Assembly (NCBI RefSeq): GCF_000521505.1
Contig: NZ_CP003916.1
Span: forward strand, 1 to 23,610
DNA from: Advenella mimigardefordensis DPN7
GTDB lineage: Bacteria; Pseudomonadota; Gammaproteobacteria; Burkholderiales; Burkholderiaceae_B
Direction: 5' to 3'
Length of the DNA: 23,610 bases
Part shown: in pieces, positions 8,373 to 16,070 of the stretch
Position numbering within the stretch: position 1 is the stretch's first letter
Layout of the letters: each line of letters starts with the position of its first letter
Notes under the pieces: generated by a model
Database searches by the model: none
What the model was told of the DNA's origin: nothing
What the model saw: the letters and a program-made list of their open reading frames with translations, nothing else
Position numbers and translations under genes: made by a program

Positions 8373-9784
8373 ATGGACAGACCTTCATCATTATTTGACA
8401 AGCTATGGCAAAGCCATGTTGTACATCAGGACGAAGACGGAACGACATTGTTATATATTGATCGCCATTTAGTCTATGAGGTTACGAGTCCCCAGGCCTT
8501 TGAAGGGCTCCGTTTAAATGGCCGCAGCCCGAGAAGACCAGAAACTGTAATTGCCACAGTGGATCACAACGTTCCCACAACAACCAAGGAAAGGCATAGC
8601 ACCGATAGCATCCCAGATATATTGTCACGACAGCAAGTTAAACAATTAGAAAAAAATTGCAAAGAATTCAATATTAATTTTTTTGGGCTAGGTTCGAGAA
8701 ACCAGGGAATTATTCATGTCATAGGACCGGAATTAGGAGGCACTCTCCCTGGAATGACGGTTGTAGCTGGTGATTCACATACGAGTACTCATGGCGCTTT
8801 TGGAGCTTTAGCGTTTGGAGTAGGTACGTCAGACGTTGAACACGTGTTAGCAACACAATGTTTGGCCATGAAGCCAATGAAACAGATGCTTGTGAAAATT
8901 GAAGGTACGCTCCCTTTTAACACATCCGCTAAGGACCTTATACTGACTGTCATTCAACGTCTTGGCGCAGGCGGAGGGGCCGGCTACGCAATAGAGTTCG
9001 ATGGCCCGGTCATTCGCCAATTATCAATGGAAGGGAGAATGACCATTTGCAATATGGCAATCGAAGCGGGAGCTCGAGTCGGACTTGTGTCAGTTGATGA
9101 AAAAACAATCGACTATCTTCGAAACAGGCCATACGCTCCGCAAAAACGATATTGGGACGCTGCCGTGACTCGTTGGCAATCCTTAGTTAGCGATCCTGAG
9201 GCACACTTCGACAAAACTCTGGTTATTGAGGCTTCTACAATTCGTCCAATGGTGACTTGGGGCACCTCTCCTGATATGGTCAGTTCAGTAGATGATGTGG
9301 TGCCTGATCCTGACGATGAAGTTAACCCTGTAAAGCGCGAAGGGATGAGACGTGCGCTTGAATACATGAAACTTTTGCCCGGAACGCCCATAAGAAGCAT
9401 CCAAATAGACAAAGTGTTCATCGGCTCTTGCACTAACTCGAGAATAGAAGATTTGCGAGCGGCAGCCGCAATTGTAGCCGGCAAGTCTGTTTCTCCAACT
9501 GTTCGTCAAGCATTAGTCGTGCCGGGCTCTGGATTAGTCAAAGAGCAGGCCGAAGCTGAAGGATTGGACCTAATATTTAAAAAATCTGGATTTGAATGGC
9601 GTGAACCTGGCTGTTCAATGTGTTTGGGAATGAATGATGACCGACTGGCGCCAGGTGAACGATGTGCTTCTACTTCGAACAGAAACTTTGAAGGTAGACA
9701 AGGCACGGGGGGTTAAGTCATCTTGTAAGCCCAACTACCGCAGCGGCGACAGCAATTGCTGGCCATTTTACTGACATTCACTAA
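8373..9784 (+). pseudogene. leuC: LeuC-family hydro-lyase large subunit, probable maleate hydratase (HbzI type), frameshifted
   Basis: An aconitase-superfamily large subunit. The 4Fe-4S ligands are present: Cys353 in GSCTNSR, and Cys414 and Cys417 in [16 protein letters not shown] and [12 protein letters not shown] are also conserved. The continuous frame stops at 9716 after 447 residues. A -1 shift in the six-G run at 9707-9712 continues [18 protein letters not shown] through TDIH to a stop at 9784, giving the usual ~470 residues. Either one G has been lost (mutation or sequencing error) or frameshifting is used. In leucine synthesis this protein would isomerise isopropylmalate. Here, beside gentisate genes and with no leuA or leuB, hydration of maleate to D-malate is more likely. 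It pairs with the small subunit 14 bp downstream of the restored stop. Confidence 0.82.
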
Positions 9785-9798
9785 GATGAGATGGAACC

Positions 9799-10437
9799 AT
9801 GGACGCGTTTAAAACGCTATCGTCTAATGTTGTGCCATTAGACCGCGCTAATGTTGACACCGATGCAATTTTACCCAAGCAGTTTCTAAAGTCAATACAA
9901 CGGTCTGGGTTTGGTGATTACTTATTCGATGAATGGCGCTATTTAGACCGTGGAGAACCAGGACAGCGTACAGAAGATCGACAAAAAAATCAGAATTTTT
10001 GCTTGAATCAACAACAATATGCTGGCGCAAAAATATTACTAACTAGGGAAAATTTCGGGTGTGGCTCCAGCCGTGAGCATGCCGTTTGGGCGCTGCATGA
10101 TTTCGGAATAAGAGTATTAATCGCTCCAAGTTTTGCAGATATATTTTATGGTAATTGCTTCAAAAATGGCGTCCTCCCTATAGTGGTTAACCCAACTATT
10201 GTTGACAGCCTTTTTTGCGAGTTTGAGCTGTCAGCGCAATTAGCGCTATATATTAGCCTTGAAGATCAATTAATTACAGCAAACGGAGAGACTGTCTTTC
10301 AGTTTGACATTGATGCCTCCAGAAAACATAGGTTGTTAAATGGTCTTGATGATATAGATATAACTTTTCAGTTTTCCGAAAAAATTCGAAGATTCGAAGC
10401 AGCTCAAAGAGCGAGGGAACCTTGGTTCTTTAGATAA
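9799..10437 (+). CDS. leuD: LeuD-family hydro-lyase small subunit, probable maleate hydratase (HbzJ type)
   Basis: A 212-residue swivel-domain subunit that completes the active site of the LeuC-like partner. It shows the LeuD hallmarks: PLDRANVDTDAILPKQFLK at residues 13-31, GFGDYLFDEWRY at 37-48, and the substrate loop NFGCGSSREHA at 85-95. The ending REPWFFR fits family C termini. The gene starts 14 bp after the restored large-subunit stop, so the two form one transcription unit. By sequence alone it could be an isopropylmalate isomerase subunit; the aromatic-degradation neighbours and the known HbzIJ maleate hydratase of the gentisate pathway favour maleate as substrate. It is intact, unlike its partner. 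Confidence 0.86.
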   Translation: MDAFKTLSSNVVPLDRANVDTDAILPKQFLKSIQRSGFGDYLFDEWRYLDRGEPGQRTEDRQKNQNFCLNQQQYAGAKILLTRENFGCGSSREHAVWALHDFGIRVLIAPSFADIFYGNCFKNGVLPIVVNPTIVDSLFCEFELSAQLALYISLEDQLITANGETVFQFDIDASRKHRLLNGLDDIDITFQFSEKIRRFEAAQRAREPWFFR

Positions 10438-10598
10438 GAAATAAGTAGACGCTTATCTAATTTAACAACTCAACGCATTATGACAGATGCATTTAGACCG
10501 TGATAGCGAACCCAATAAAGCCATGAATCCTTAATATTAGTCGGTGATTACGACGGTATTTTCAGTATTTTATATTTAACTAAAATGAGACAAATCCT

Positions 10599-11591
10599 AT
10601 GCAGCGAATAATTAAGATTTTAAGCCTAAATTTTTTTGTTTTTCTGGCGGTGTTCGGGACTTCGAAAATCTTTGCACAAAATGAAGCAGTTTATCCTAAC
10701 CGACCAGTGACAATCGTAACGCCCTTCTCAGCTGGCAGTGGCCCAGATGCTGTTTTGAGAATGGTAGCAGAAAATTTATCCCAGCAATGGAAACAACCAG
10801 TTGTGATCGACAATCGCCCAGGAGGAGCCGGGTTAATAGCAATAGAGCAAGCCCGCCGTGCCAAACCAGACGGATATACCTTACTACAGATTGACAGCGA
10901 GCAATTGAGTGCATTGCCATTTTTATATCCGTCAAGAAAAGTGGTTCCAATGGCGTTATTTGATCCGGTTTCGGCACTATTTCGAACTCCCTTCTTTGTA
11001 ACTGTGCCAAACAAGTCTACCTGGAAAGATATGCAGGACCTGATAAACGCTGCCAAGAAAAATTCAGATGCCGTAAGCTATGGCTCCTGGGGCGTCGGCA
11101 GTCCTGGTCATCTGGGGGGAAAACAGCTCGAAATGATTACCCATACCAGCATGATACATGTTCCATATAAAGAAACTGCGCAACTTTACGTCAATCTTAG
11201 CGCAGAAGAAATTCAATGGGCATTTGCGAGTATTGGTTCAAGCGAAAGTTTATACAAGAAGGGAAGCCTGCGATATCTTGCGATCGCGGCTAAACAAAGG
11301 CATCCGAGAATGCCAAATGTACCGACTGTGGCAGAAGCCAACGGACCAGCCGACTTGGAGGTCGATTCGTTTGCCGTTGTACTTGCACCGAAAGGGATCG
11401 ATCCGAAGCTGATTGAAAAAATCCATTTCGCTATAACGAAAGCGACCGATAGTGAGAAGGTAAAAAAGAACTTTGATGCATTTGCATTTGAGCGACTAAC
11501 ATGGGGTCCCCAAGAAATTAGCCAACAGGGAAGCGCCAAAGCCAGAATTTACGAAAAATTAATTCGCGAGGGAAATATCCGGATCGAATGA
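10599..11591 (+). CDS. Bug/TctC-family periplasmic solute-binding receptor
   Basis: A 330-residue tripartite tricarboxylate transporter receptor. Residues 1-26 are a signal peptide, with probable cleavage after Ala26 (KIFA-QNE). The mature protein has the family pattern: YPNRPVTIVTPFSAGSGPD near the N terminus, then VVIDNRPGGAG, ARRAKPDGYTLL and a PNVPTVAEA segment near residue 245. Such proteins capture small organic acids in the periplasm. No TctA/TctB membrane genes are in the window, so it is an orphan receptor, as is common in Burkholderiales. The position after gentisate genes suggests an aromatic acid or maleate-like ligand, but this is inference. IS481 copy 1 lies 53 bp downstream. 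Confidence 0.9.
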   Translation: MQRIIKILSLNFFVFLAVFGTSKIFAQNEAVYPNRPVTIVTPFSAGSGPDAVLRMVAENLSQQWKQPVVIDNRPGGAGLIAIEQARRAKPDGYTLLQIDSEQLSALPFLYPSRKVVPMALFDPVSALFRTPFFVTVPNKSTWKDMQDLINAAKKNSDAVSYGSWGVGSPGHLGGKQLEMITHTSMIHVPYKETAQLYVNLSAEEIQWAFASIGSSESLYKKGSLRYLAIAAKQRHPRMPNVPTVAEANGPADLEVDSFAVVLAPKGIDPKLIEKIHFAITKATDSEKVKKNFDAFAFERLTWGPQEISQQGSAKARIYEKLIREGNIRIE

Positions 11592-11644
11592 ATTAAAACT
11601 ACGAAGAATTTATATAATTTCGTGCTTAGCGCTGATGAATAAAG

Positions 11645-12844
11645 TGTACTAGTTCAAACCTGATCTGACAGTTACCCGTTTGTTACGCAGTGTCTGTCAG
11701 ATTAGATTTGGTTCACATTCTTCGATTCCCAAACCGCCTTACCCTCAAGCAAGGTCTGCATTGGCGTTCTACCGCAGCACATCTTGCCTTGATGAGTCCT
11801 TTCATTGTTATAGAAATCTAGCCATACGTCCAGATCTTTCTGCAGACTATCCAGATCGCTGTATAACGTTTTTCTAAATGTGATCTGATAGAACTCCTGC
11901 AGAATCGTTTTATGGAAGCGTTCGCAAATGCCGTTGGTCTGTGGTGACATGGCCTTGGTTTTTGTGTGGTCAATGTCATTGACTGCCAAATACAGCTGAT
12001 AGTCGTGATGATCGACCCGCCCGCAGAACTCAGTGCCCCTGTCTGTCAGTATGCGCAATACCGACAGGCCGTGCTGTTCATAGAACGGCAATACTTTGTC
12101 ATTGAGCAGGTCAGCTGCAGTAATCGGCGTCTTGGTCGTATACAGCTTGCAGTGAGCAACCTTGGAATAAGTATCGACATAGGTTTGCTGATAAATTCGG
12201 CCAACCCCTTTCAGATTCCCAACGTAAAATGTGTCCTGAGAGCCTAAATAGCCAGGGTGTTCAGTCTCAATCTCTCCGCAGGCCACATCGTCTTGCTGCT
12301 TACGTTCCAACGCAGCGACCTGGTCATCGGACAGAATAATCCCATCCCGAGCCACTCGTTCTTCCAGGGCTTTGAGCCGCTTTCTGAAATTCTCCAGATT
12401 GTTTCTCACCCAAATCGAACGCACCCCACTGCCGGAAACGAACGTTCCGCGCTTTCTGAGCTCATTACTGACTCGCAATTGCCCGTAAGCAGGAAACTCA
12501 ATGGCCATCTCTGTCACTGCCTGTTCTGTGGCTTGATCAACACGGTTCTTTAGATTGGAGACCCGTTTGGTCTTATTGATCAGCGCGTCTACGCCGCCCT
12601 CATTAACCAATTCTCGATACCGATAGAATGTGTCCCTGGAGACACCCATCACCTGGCACGCTCGCGACACGTTGTGCAGCTCTTGGGCCAAGTTCAATAA
12701 ACCTGCTTTATGTTTGATAATAGGATTGGTAGTATGTAGCATGAGAGTTACCTTTTTTGTTTGGATACAGTTTTGACACCTATATTCAAACGGGTAACTC
12801 TCCTTTTTTCAAGGACTTTGTCAGATCAGATCGAAACTAGTACA
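11645..12844 (-). mobile_element. IS481-family insertion sequence, copy 1 (1200 bp)
   Basis: The element begins TGTACTAGTT and ends AACTAGTACA. The terminal inverted repeats share TGTACTAGTT and CTGATCTGACA. Subterminal inverted words GTTACCCGTTTG and CAAACGGGTAAC follow inside. It is flanked by a 7-bp duplication AATAAAG (11638-11644 and 12845-12851), so it inserted as a single element. It appears base-for-base the same as copy 2 at 16071. Confidence 0.93.
11702..12742 (-). CDS. IS481-family DDE transposase (copy 1)
   Basis: A 346-residue transposase. Residues ~12-60 form a helix-turn-helix with VSRACQVMGVSRDTFYRYREL. The catalytic core has candidate acidic residues Asp190 (TYVDTYSKV), Asp234 (LTDRGTEF) and Glu274 (NGICERFHKT), with the C-terminal DFYNNERTHQGK typical of the family. 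A purine-rich AAAGG precedes the ATG at good distance. The frame is complete and the ends and target duplication are intact, so the element should be active. The product is identical to the copy 2 product. Confidence 0.93.
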   Translation of the reverse strand: MLHTTNPIIKHKAGLLNLAQELHNVSRACQVMGVSRDTFYRYRELVNEGGVDALINKTKRVSNLKNRVDQATEQAVTEMAIEFPAYGQLRVSNELRKRGTFVSGSGVRSIWVRNNLENFRKRLKALEERVARDGIILSDDQVAALERKQQDDVACGEIETEHPGYLGSQDTFYVGNLKGVGRIYQQTYVDTYSKVAHCKLYTTKTPITAADLLNDKVLPFYEQHGLSVLRILTDRGTEFCGRVDHHDYQLYLAVNDIDHTKTKAMSPQTNGICERFHKTILQEFYQITFRKTLYSDLDSLQKDLDVWLDFYNNERTHQGKMCCGRTPMQTLLEGKAVWESKNVNQI

Positions 12845-12883
12845 AATAAAGAAATAAATAAGCAAAACTGGTCCAATTTTGGA

Positions 12884-13780
12884 TTACTCATTCTGCATGG
12901 TATTGGCGATAATCTTTCTCAACCAAATATTGCCAGATTCTTGGTGATAACGCTCGTGCCAATACTGCTTTACGTCGTAGGAAGGAATTTGGATGGGAAT
13001 ATCCAGACTCCGAACAGATTTGTCCCGGCATAAAATACGCGCCAAATGAATAGGCGCCAGCGCCAATAAGTCAGTGGTTCGAACAATCTCTGCAAGCCCC
13101 AGAAACGAGGGTACCCAAAGTGCGATCTTTCTCGTAACACCCGCATCGTCAATTGCTTTCTCTAAAAGCCAATGCGCTGTACCACTACTCTTAACAGAAA
13201 CGTGATCTTCCTTAATGAACTGTTCAATTGACAGAGAATTCTTTATTCTGGGATGATTGCTCCGCACTAAACAAACATAATGCTCACTAAATAATTTTTG
13301 TTGATAAAAGCCGGGCCCCATAATTTTTGTAAATCCCATAACTATGTCTATTTCCCCTCGCTCAAGTTGCATTGGGCTATTGGCCGTTAATTCGACAACT
13401 TCGAGCCGGATATTTGGCGCAAGCATATTTAAAGCATTTTTAAGTTTTGCAATAACTACTATTTGACCTGTGTTGGTCATCCCTATTCGAAATACCCGAC
13501 TAGATGTCTTAGGGTCAAATTTAACATCCCCCTCTTCAATTTCCGAAAACAGATTGATGACAGCGTGTATTGCTGGTAATAGTGATGTGATTTTCGGAGT
13601 AGGCTGCATACCCTCACTAGTACGAACAAAAAGCGGATCAGCGAAGTGTTTGCGCAATTTGGCAATACGGATACTGACAGAGGGTTGACTTAACCCAAGT
13701 AGCTCTGCAGTAACTGAAATATTGTTTGTGCGAACAAGCGTATCTATTAACTCTATATCGCGAATATCAAGATTGGTCAA
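12884..13780 (-). CDS. LysR-family transcriptional regulator
   Basis: A 298-residue LysR regulator. The N-terminal winged HTH (residues ~5-64) includes IRDIELIDTLVRTNNISVTA and GLSQPSVSIRIAKLRKHFADPLF; an effector-binding domain follows. The start appears to be TTG at 13780, because no in-frame ATG or GTG exists before an upstream stop and the family begins with a few residues before RDIELIDTL. It is transcribed divergently from the hydrolase and monooxygenase genes, the classical arrangement for a LysR activator responding to the pathway substrate or an intermediate. It may also control the separate gentisate dioxygenase run. IS481 copy 1 sits 39 bp beyond its stop. Confidence 0.88.
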   Translation of the reverse strand: MTNLDIRDIELIDTLVRTNNISVTAELLGLSQPSVSIRIAKLRKHFADPLFVRTSEGMQPTPKITSLLPAIHAVINLFSEIEEGDVKFDPKTSSRVFRIGMTNTGQIVVIAKLKNALNMLAPNIRLEVVELTANSPMQLERGEIDIVMGFTKIMGPGFYQQKLFSEHYVCLVRSNHPRIKNSLSIEQFIKEDHVSVKSSGTAHWLLEKAIDDAGVTRKIALWVPSFLGLAEIVRTTDLLALAPIHLARILCRDKSVRSLDIPIQIPSYDVKQYWHERYHQESGNIWLRKIIANTMQNE

Positions 13781-13916
13781 TTTGGCATCAGCTTAATTAT
13801 TAGTAAGTAAATATTCTATATCAAATATAGTTAAATACAATACACATAATAGGTAATGATTTATTGAATTTATAGCAACTATTGGCAATACTGACAGCAT
13901 ATTCAAGGAGATAATA
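13781..13916. promoter_or_regulatory. Divergent promoter region with LysR-type palindrome
   Basis: The 136 bp between the divergent LysR and hydrolase genes contains the palindrome CTATAT-CAA-ATATAG at 13816-13830, of the interrupted-dyad (T-N11-A-like) shape that LysR proteins use. The downstream gene has AAGGAG 7-8 bp before its ATG. Binding by the neighbouring regulator is inferred from position only. Confidence 0.5.
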
Positions 13917-14783
13917 ATGCTGCTTTGCCGCTTTGGTTCGAATCAATTAGGAGTCGTTCGCGATAATAACGTCTATGAAGTGACGGAGGTTTTGAGTGAT
14001 TTACCTCAATACAGCTATCCGTTCCCAACTCATGATGTGTTAATTGCCAATTTGGATTCATTACGCCCTCGTATTCAACAACTCGCATCCCAGAGCAAAC
14101 CGATACCCTTATCGCAAATCAAACTGCTAGCTCCGGTAGCGAACCCAGGAAAAATCATCGCTGCTCCAGTGAACTACTTGAAGCATCTTGAAGAAGCACG
14201 GACTGATAGTGAAATTCACCACTCCAATCAAGTTGGGGAAATTCAACGTGTAGGTTTATTTCTGAAAGCCACCAGTTCATTGATTGGCGTTTCAGAACCT
14301 GTACAGATCGCACACCCAAATAGAAGAAATGATCACGAAGCCGAAGTGGTAGTAGTAATCGGCAAAGCTGGAAGAAACATATCCGCCAAAAACGCAATGG
14401 AGCACGTTGCCGGATTTTGCGCGGGGCTCGACATGACGACCCGTGGCCCAGAAGAAAGGAGCATGAGAAAATCGATAGATACATATTCGGTATTGGGCCC
14501 ATGGCTCGCGACAGCCGATGAAGTACCGGATTCATCAATACTGAATTTTCGTTTGACTGTTAATGGCGAAGAACGTCAAAAAGCCAACACAAAAGATCTA
14601 GTTATCGATATACCCCACCTGATCGAGTTTGCGTCGTCTTTCTATACGCTGCATCCTGGAGACTTAATATACACAGGAACACCGGAAGGAGTGGGAACGG
14701 TGAATCCAGGCGACACCATTGTAATGGAGCTGGATAATGTCGGCAACATCACGGTTAAGGTTCAAGCGTTGGGGGCAGCATGA
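13917..14783 (+). CDS. FAH-family acylpyruvate hydrolase (maleylpyruvate or fumarylpyruvate hydrolase)
   Basis: A 288-residue fumarylacetoacetate hydrolase-fold enzyme that should cleave the ring-opened product of gentisate into pyruvate plus a C4 acid. The metal-binding carboxylates are visible: Glu141 and Glu143 in HEAEVVVVIG and Asp172 in CAGLDMTTRG. IYTGTPEGVG at 251-260 is the conserved C-terminal loop. With no maleylpyruvate isomerase in the window and a LeuCD-like pair nearby, direct hydrolysis of maleylpyruvate to maleate (HbzF type) is more likely than hydrolysis of fumarylpyruvate (NagK type), but sequence inspection alone cannot separate them. Its stop overlaps the next start as ATGA, so it is coupled to the monooxygenase. 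Confidence 0.88.
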   Translation: MLLCRFGSNQLGVVRDNNVYEVTEVLSDLPQYSYPFPTHDVLIANLDSLRPRIQQLASQSKPIPLSQIKLLAPVANPGKIIAAPVNYLKHLEEARTDSEIHHSNQVGEIQRVGLFLKATSSLIGVSEPVQIAHPNRRNDHEAEVVVVIGKAGRNISAKNAMEHVAGFCAGLDMTTRGPEERSMRKSIDTYSVLGPWLATADEVPDSSILNFRLTVNGEERQKANTKDLVIDIPHLIEFASSFYTLHPGDLIYTGTPEGVGTVNPGDTIVMELDNVGNITVKVQALGAA

Positions 14784-15970
14784 AACAAAATTCAAAACAT
14801 CCGGTTTTGATCGCCGGTGGTGGAGTGGGCGGATTATCGGCTGCGTTGGCCTTGGCTAGAAATGGACTGGAAAGTTCCGTTTTCGAGCAAGCAGATGAAT
14901 TCAAGGAAATTGGCGCCGGGATACAATTGGGGCCCAACGCATTTCATACATTTGATGACTTGGGTATAGCTGATGAAGTACACGAATTAACCGTTTATCC
15001 AGATGACATCGTGGCGATGGATGCAATCAATGGTGAGGAAATTGTACGCCTGCCAGTCGCCAAATTATTTCCAAAACGCTTTGGTAAACCTTACGGGCTG
15101 ATCCATCGTGCAGATCTACATTCCGTACTTTTAAGGGCCTGCCGTGAAACTGGAAAGGTTAATCTGCTGTCCGCAAAAAAGGTTACAGATTTCAACGCAA
15201 ACGGTAAGGAAGTCGTAGTCACCGCAGCGGATGAACAACAGCATACTGGCGCGGCTCTTATTGGCGCCGACGGGCTTTGGTCAACAGTTCGTCAGCGCAT
15301 CGTAGGCGATGGCAAACCACGGATATCAGGACATATCGCTTATCGTGCTGTATTGCCACTCGACCAAGTACCTGAAGCGAACCGGCAAAATGCAATGGTT
15401 GTGTGGATGGGGCCTCGCTTCCATTTAGTGCACTACCCTCTAAGAGGGCACGACATGTTTAATTTAGTGGCGGTATTTCATAGCGACCGATTTGATGAAG
15501 GATGGGATTCCTACGGAGACCCCGAAGAATTAAACTTGCGGTTTAAGGGTGCTAGACCTGAAGTGCTCGGCATGTTGGAAAAAATTGATTCATGGCGTAT
15601 GTGGGTCTTGTGCGACCGGGAGCCAATAGCGAATTGGACAAAAGGAAATACAACGCTGCTCGGCGATGCAGCGCATCCTATGCTGCAATATCTTGCGCAA
15701 GGCGCTTGCATGGCAATGGAAGACGCTGTTTGTCTATCCAAACACTTGACATTAACTGGTAATGATTTTGATGCTGCATTTTCTAGCTATCAAAAAGCAC
15801 GGTACTTACGCACAGCTAGAATTCAACAGACCGCACGATTATATGGCCAAGCATATCATGCAGCTGATGCCACCCGTGATCTGCGTAACCATTTTTTAAA
15901 GTCGAGAACACCAGAACAGACGATGGAAAGCATGGCTTGGATGTACGACAAAGATCAAATCCCAGTTTAG
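14780..15970 (+). CDS. 3-Hydroxybenzoate 6-monooxygenase (FAD-dependent)
   Basis: A 396-residue group A flavoprotein monooxygenase that hydroxylates 3-hydroxybenzoate para to its OH to give gentisate, using NAD(P)H and O2. The FAD Rossmann motif is GGGVGG at 13-18; the DG motif GADGLWSTVR is at 162-171 and the GD motif GDAAHPMLQYLAQGA begins at 295. His215, Tyr219 and Gln303 keep the spacing of the substrate-pocket residues known from the Rhodococcus 3-hydroxybenzoate 6-hydroxylase. The phrase FKEIGAGIQLGPNAF and the end RTPEQTMESMAW are typical of that subgroup rather than of salicylate hydroxylase. It is coupled to the hydrolase by a 4-bp overlap. The IS3 left terminus lies 35 bp downstream. 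Confidence 0.9.
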   Translation: MKQNSKHPVLIAGGGVGGLSAALALARNGLESSVFEQADEFKEIGAGIQLGPNAFHTFDDLGIADEVHELTVYPDDIVAMDAINGEEIVRLPVAKLFPKRFGKPYGLIHRADLHSVLLRACRETGKVNLLSAKKVTDFNANGKEVVVTAADEQQHTGAALIGADGLWSTVRQRIVGDGKPRISGHIAYRAVLPLDQVPEANRQNAMVVWMGPRFHLVHYPLRGHDMFNLVAVFHSDRFDEGWDSYGDPEELNLRFKGARPEVLGMLEKIDSWRMWVLCDREPIANWTKGNTTLLGDAAHPMLQYLAQGACMAMEDAVCLSKHLTLTGNDFDAAFSSYQKARYLRTARIQQTARLYGQAYHAADATRDLRNHFLKSRTPEQTMESMAWMYDKDQIPV

Positions 15971-16070
15971 CTATCGTTGTGTCACGACAGGCAATAAGGA
16001 ACAGATGAATCGGCCAGGGTTTACTAGACACTTTTAAGCCTCATAATACTCACAGATGGAGATTATTATG

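Noticed and set aside
8373..10437. Leucine biosynthesis genes
   Set aside because: The proteins are LeuC/LeuD-like, but leuA and leuB are absent and the neighbours are all aromatic-acid degradation genes; maleate hydratase fits better. The isomerase role is not formally excluded.
10431..10459. TAGATAAG/CTTATCTA inverted repeat after the small hydratase subunit as a terminator
   Set aside because: The stem is AT-rich with a 13-nt loop and no T tract follows; too weak to call.
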